Assembly (NCBI GenBank): GCA_033961575.1
Contig: CM066735.1
Span: forward strand, 87,051,449-87,115,448
DNA length: 64,000 nt
Reading direction: 5' to 3'
Source of the DNA: Aselliscus stoliczkanus
Taxonomy: Eukaryota; Chordata; Mammalia; Chiroptera; Hipposideridae
This document shows positions 60,236-64,000 of this stretch, one piece after another. How positions within the stretch are numbered: position 1 is the stretch's first letter; each line of letters starts with the position of its first letter. The position numbers and the translations under genes are program-made. Below the pieces are notes generated by a model that was not told the DNA's origin, ran no database searches, and was given only the letters and a program-made list of their open reading frames with translations.

Positions 60236-61619
60236 TTATCACTAGGATTGCTTCTATCACTACTCTGATCCCCACTGCTGCACCACCACAAAGTACACAA
60301 ACCAAAGGAAGAGAACTTGCTGACGACGACTGAGCAGTAAGGGAATGATAAGAAGCAGCAGCAAGGAAATTGCCACATATTTGTTCAAGGGTTATCCCTT
60401 TAGGAAGTACTGACTACTCTCACTTATTCTGGATTCTTTTTGCCAAAAGCTGTCAACAAATAAACTCTGGGAGGTAATACGGCCAAGACTTGAGGCTGGC
60501 ATTCAAGAGAGACTCTCTATAAAAGAGGTTGGACTTCTATTAAGCATGCTGCCCCTCTATAAACCATCACCTGCTTGGTACACACTGCTTGCTTTGGAGA
60601 CGAAAGCTGTCTTTCCTGCAGGCTTCATGCCATTTTCACAAAGTATTGCCAACTTAAGTCTATTGTACCGTAAGCTGTAGCATATTATTCCTAAGAGGGA
60701 ATTTTCGAGTTCCTGAGAGGAGGAAGTATTGCTTTGTGGCTAGTGAATTTGAGTGGTGGCGGTGGTTCGTGTCACCCTTCTTAATGCCACGACATTTAAC
60801 ATGACACTGTTGTAAGTAAATCATGTCATCATGCACACCAGTGACCTTGACCTCAACCTTCTTTATTCAACGCAGAAGACCCAGGCTAGAATTTGGAAAA
60901 GCTGGCCACACAGAGCTTTCATCCTCATATGCATGAAAATGAGTTTTGGTAAATCTATCTGTTGTGGAATTAACTTCATTTCTCTATGGAGGCAGTCAGT
61001 TTCATAATACAATGGCAGAAAGAAAAGACAGGAATGAGGGCAATGAGGGCTTTTATGTGTTTCCGACCTCTTTCTTGCCGTGCGCTAAACAAGACCAGAT
61101 GTTTCAACAAAGAAATGAAACCAAAGTCACACTATGTTTGATTTGTGGGACCACCCTTACTTGAAATGCCAGCTCATCATTCCAAAGTTTGAAAAACGAT
61201 GTGCATAACATGCAAGATAAGAAATGTGAACATTCCTTCAAAAAAGTAATTAATTATATGATCCACAGATGGTAAGAAAATGCCTTCCAGGTTGGCATTG
61301 AGAAATGCAAAGATTATTTGCTAAGGGGTTAGAACAAGGGTGGATTCTCTTCCGTCTCATGTCTCTGTTCTGAATCCATGAGGCAGAGGAAAATTAACAC
61401 TGCGGGGGTAGTGACATTAAGGGGAAAGCAGAACTGAGCCTACAGGAGTCAGAATAGCAGAGTGAGCAGATCAAAGGCAAAGAAAGGATCTTGGGATTAT
61501 CTAGAGTGTCCACAGTTTCCAGGGAATAGTAGTTTGGCAAAAGGTCAACACAGGGAGTCACAGAACATGTACATTTAATTTATGGCAATTGAACTCTGAG
61601 TTCATACATGTGCTAGCTG
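60236..61619. other. Unique sequence with possible regulatory site
   Basis: Repeat-poor. Contains GTGACCTTGACCTCA at 60841-60855, whose complement includes TCAAGGTCA, the extended half-site used by ERR/SF-1-type nuclear receptors. No gene seen. Confidence 0.4.
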
Positions 61620-61805
61620 GGGAGAAAGGTAAAGGAGAGGGAAGGGAAAAGAAAGGAGAAACAGAGGGGAGTGGAGAGATAAAGATGAAGGAATAGAAAT
61701 AGTCAGAGATTTGCAGATATATAGGGAGACAGAAAAGATACACAGACCCAAATGCAGACAGAGACAGAGAGAAAGAGAAAGAGAAAAAGCCGAAAGAATG
61801 AAAAC
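61620..61805. repeat. Polypurine tract
   Basis: About 185 bases dominated by GGAGA, GGGAAAAG and AGAGA words with few pyrimidines. The 97-codon minus frame rich in Ser/Phe/Leu is an artefact of this tract. Confidence 0.8.
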
Positions 61806-62603
61806 AAATTAGTGCTTTAAATGTGTGGTTATGTACAGAGGCCACCACCATTCAACTCATGAATTTAAAACACAGGGTGAGCTCTAGTCCTGAAATATCA
61901 GTTTGCCTTCTCCTGGTCATTCCTGATTCTCTTATGTTTCTACGTGAGTAAATCTCTTGCCAAGTTGAGACCAGTTCAAGCTTTTAAAATAGAGTATATA
62001 GTCCTCAAAAAAAAGCATGGCCTCTAAGTATAAGTTAATTACCTTACCTTATTCCAAACCTAAGAAATAGAATATTCGAGGGGAAAAAAAAAAAGAGGTT
62101 GTTTTGGGTTTTAAATCTCTGATAATTGCCTTATAATTTCATATGTAATCCTGGTGTTAGAATATAACACCAGAAATCTTATTCTGCACAAGACTATGTG
62201 GTCACAAAGTTTCGGAAATGCTTGGTCCATCAAATTTAAACAGGCATCTGACCTCCAGACCCTCTCAAAGCTTTTCATATACCAATGGGCACTGGGCTCT
62301 CTACCGTGTAGGTGGTCCATGCAGCCTTTCGCACACTGACCTGTTTAGAAAGTCCTTTCATTTTCAAAGCATACCTCACAGCATACTTTAGGAATCTCGG
62401 ATGCAACTCAAGCTCTCTTCTTTTCTGTATTCTAATCTGTGAGCCAAGTACACATGCTATAATCAAACAAATCTTCCTAAATGTTGATTCCATTACAGTT
62501 TTCCCACATTTGTTACCCTATAGTGGCTTCCAATTGCCTGTAACAGTAAATCTCAAACTTTCCCCAAACACCTGAATTAAACGGAAACCCCAGGGACAGA
62601 TGA
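61806..62603. other. Mostly unique, possible L2 trace
   Basis: TTGTTACCCTATAGTGGCTT CCAATTGCCTG (about 62511-62540) resembles an L2 ORF2 block. Otherwise nothing recognised. Confidence 0.4.
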
Positions 62604-62685
62604 GATGTGATCGAAAGATATGGTGAATGTTTAAATTTTAAAAATAATAATGTAAACATTCACCATATTTTTTTTATCACACATC
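62604..62685. repeat. Perfect 16-bp inverted repeat (foldback)
   Basis: ATATGGTGAATGTTTA (62618-62633) and TAAACATTCACCATAT (62653-62668) are exact reverse complements around a 19-base AT-rich loop. Outer words GATGTGAT (62604-62611) and ATCACACATC (62676-62685) extend the pairing with small bulges. Confidence 0.92.
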
Positions 62686-64000
62686 GTACACCATATTTAT
62701 TCCCTGGCTTCACACATCTCCTGTTACAATACCAACTTCCTTTGGTGATTCGTACACCATGATAGGAGACACACATTTAGAATATCAAGTATTTATTCTG
62801 CAATCAACCTGGAAGTCAGTGCCCATCACACTAGGCCTTCAGCCCAATTTTCTGTCCTACCTGCATGCTTCATCCTTTGCAGCTCAGCTGTGAAGAATAA
62901 AGCAGTCTACAGAAACTGTTACTAAGATTCTTCAAACCTAGACTGATAAAAGTTCTCGATTTCAGTCAAAAGAAGAGCCATGTTAGAGAACTGGAGACTG
63001 GTATTCTCCTTCCAGGGCTCTCTGGAGATAAGTGACCCTAACAAACAAATGCACGTGAAATCTGGTGCACATAAAAGATAGCGTTGAGCTTTGCTTATTA
63101 GCTCTGTTTGTCCACCACCAGCATGCTCGGCAGCCCCATTAACCTAGAGAATCAGGGTTACGACTTGAAAAGGAATGCCTATGGCTTGTACCACAGAAAA
63201 GGTGGCATGCAGGAGTGATAACACAGTGGCATGTTGGTATAGAATACCAGTCATAGATTTGGACTCACTGTGAGTTACATTGTGCAAACTAAAAGGTTTG
63301 GTTTGGTTTTGGTTTGCTTTGCTTCATTCTTATCTAATAACAGAAAAGCTTAGCGGAGATAGAACACTAGTTGATCTATGTAATAAAATTAAACTAACAC
63401 ACCACCATAGAGCCATATATGTAAACAAATATGCCAAATGCTGCTCCTCAAAGTGTCATGTGACAGTAAATTTTCATCACATCAATTGACCCCAATGAGT
63501 TCATCTTGAGTGATTTTCCCTCCAGCTTTAGCCTAATAACAATGAGAGAAGGTAGGGCTGGAAGAGATAACTCCTGTGACTTTCCTTTGTTTCATGTTCT
63601 CCAGAAAGAAAAAGAAGTCTTCCCATAAAATAAATAAAGCTATCTTAGTATTAAAATGCTCAGGCATACAAATATGTTTTATGTGCCTCTGATGTGCAAC
63701 TGCTGCTTTTAGAATTTCACTAAAAATCAAGCCTTTTTTATTAAAGAAGTTTAAAATGTTGGATTCAAGTGTATTTAAGAATTTCAATGGAAAGGATCCA
63801 AGTTCCACTGCATGTGTTTCCTGTTCATTTAGTAATAGTTTCCTCTGTTTCAAAATCCCTTAATTATTGGAACTATAAAGCATGAAGTTCTTGTAGGAAG
63901 AAAAATTTGCCTTTGTCTCTCCAGATATGACCTCTCCCAGGCCCCCTGGCTCTCACTCGCAGAAGATGACCTACTTTATTGAGATTAGTTTTTAGACATG
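62686..64000. other. Unique sequence to the window end
   Basis: No gene or clear repeat. The minus frame at 63533-63853 (106 codons) has no recognisable domain. Confidence 0.5.

Overview
The window is vertebrate nuclear DNA, almost certainly mammalian. It is AT-rich and has no dense open reading frames, operons or bacterial signals. It carries mammalian interspersed repeats (L1, L2, MIR, MER5-, Tigger- and MER2-type elements, an ERVL-type LTR) and many microsatellites. The youngest repeats are tRNA-derived SINEs whose heads and bodies look like those of bats. I recall such elements from horseshoe-bat relatives (Rhin-1-like, plus a VES-like element at about 39.3 kb). I therefore favour a bat, possibly Rhinolophoidea; the species and the family names come from memory and need a library search.

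I find no supportable protein-coding gene, exon, promoter, RNA gene or CRISPR array. The longest reading frames (up to about 146 codons) lie on SINE bodies, microsatellites or L1 remnants. The window is best described as intergenic or deep-intronic.

Layout. 0-10 kb: an L1 3' end cut by the window edge, MIR and L2 relics, one short and one long SINE, GAAG, TG and TC/AC arrays. 10-20 kb: a second L1 3' end, an older L1M-like piece, two palindromic DNA transposons, a short SINE, and an inverted pair of long SINEs beside a TG/CA hairpin. 20-23 kb: an old L1M host split by a long SINE and a different SINE. 23-39 kb: mostly unique sequence with MIR relics, a GGAA array and a MER5A copy holding a 60-bp L1 tail. 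39-49 kb: a TA/TG array, a VES-like SINE, a GAGACA array, L2 relics, an LTR and an L1M fragment. 49-53 kb: four SINEs of one family in about 3 kb, plus an inverted L1 tail. 53-64 kb: L2, a hAT-like element, old and younger L1 pieces with a long SINE at a deletion junction, MIR pieces, a purine tract and a 16-bp perfect foldback.

The informative biology is SINE history. Eleven copies of one tRNA-derived family fall into two discrete forms: five short, head-only copies ending at the same base, and six long copies with a repeat-bearing body and an AATAAA/TCTTT end. Most are bounded by target-site duplications (TSDs) that I could read directly.
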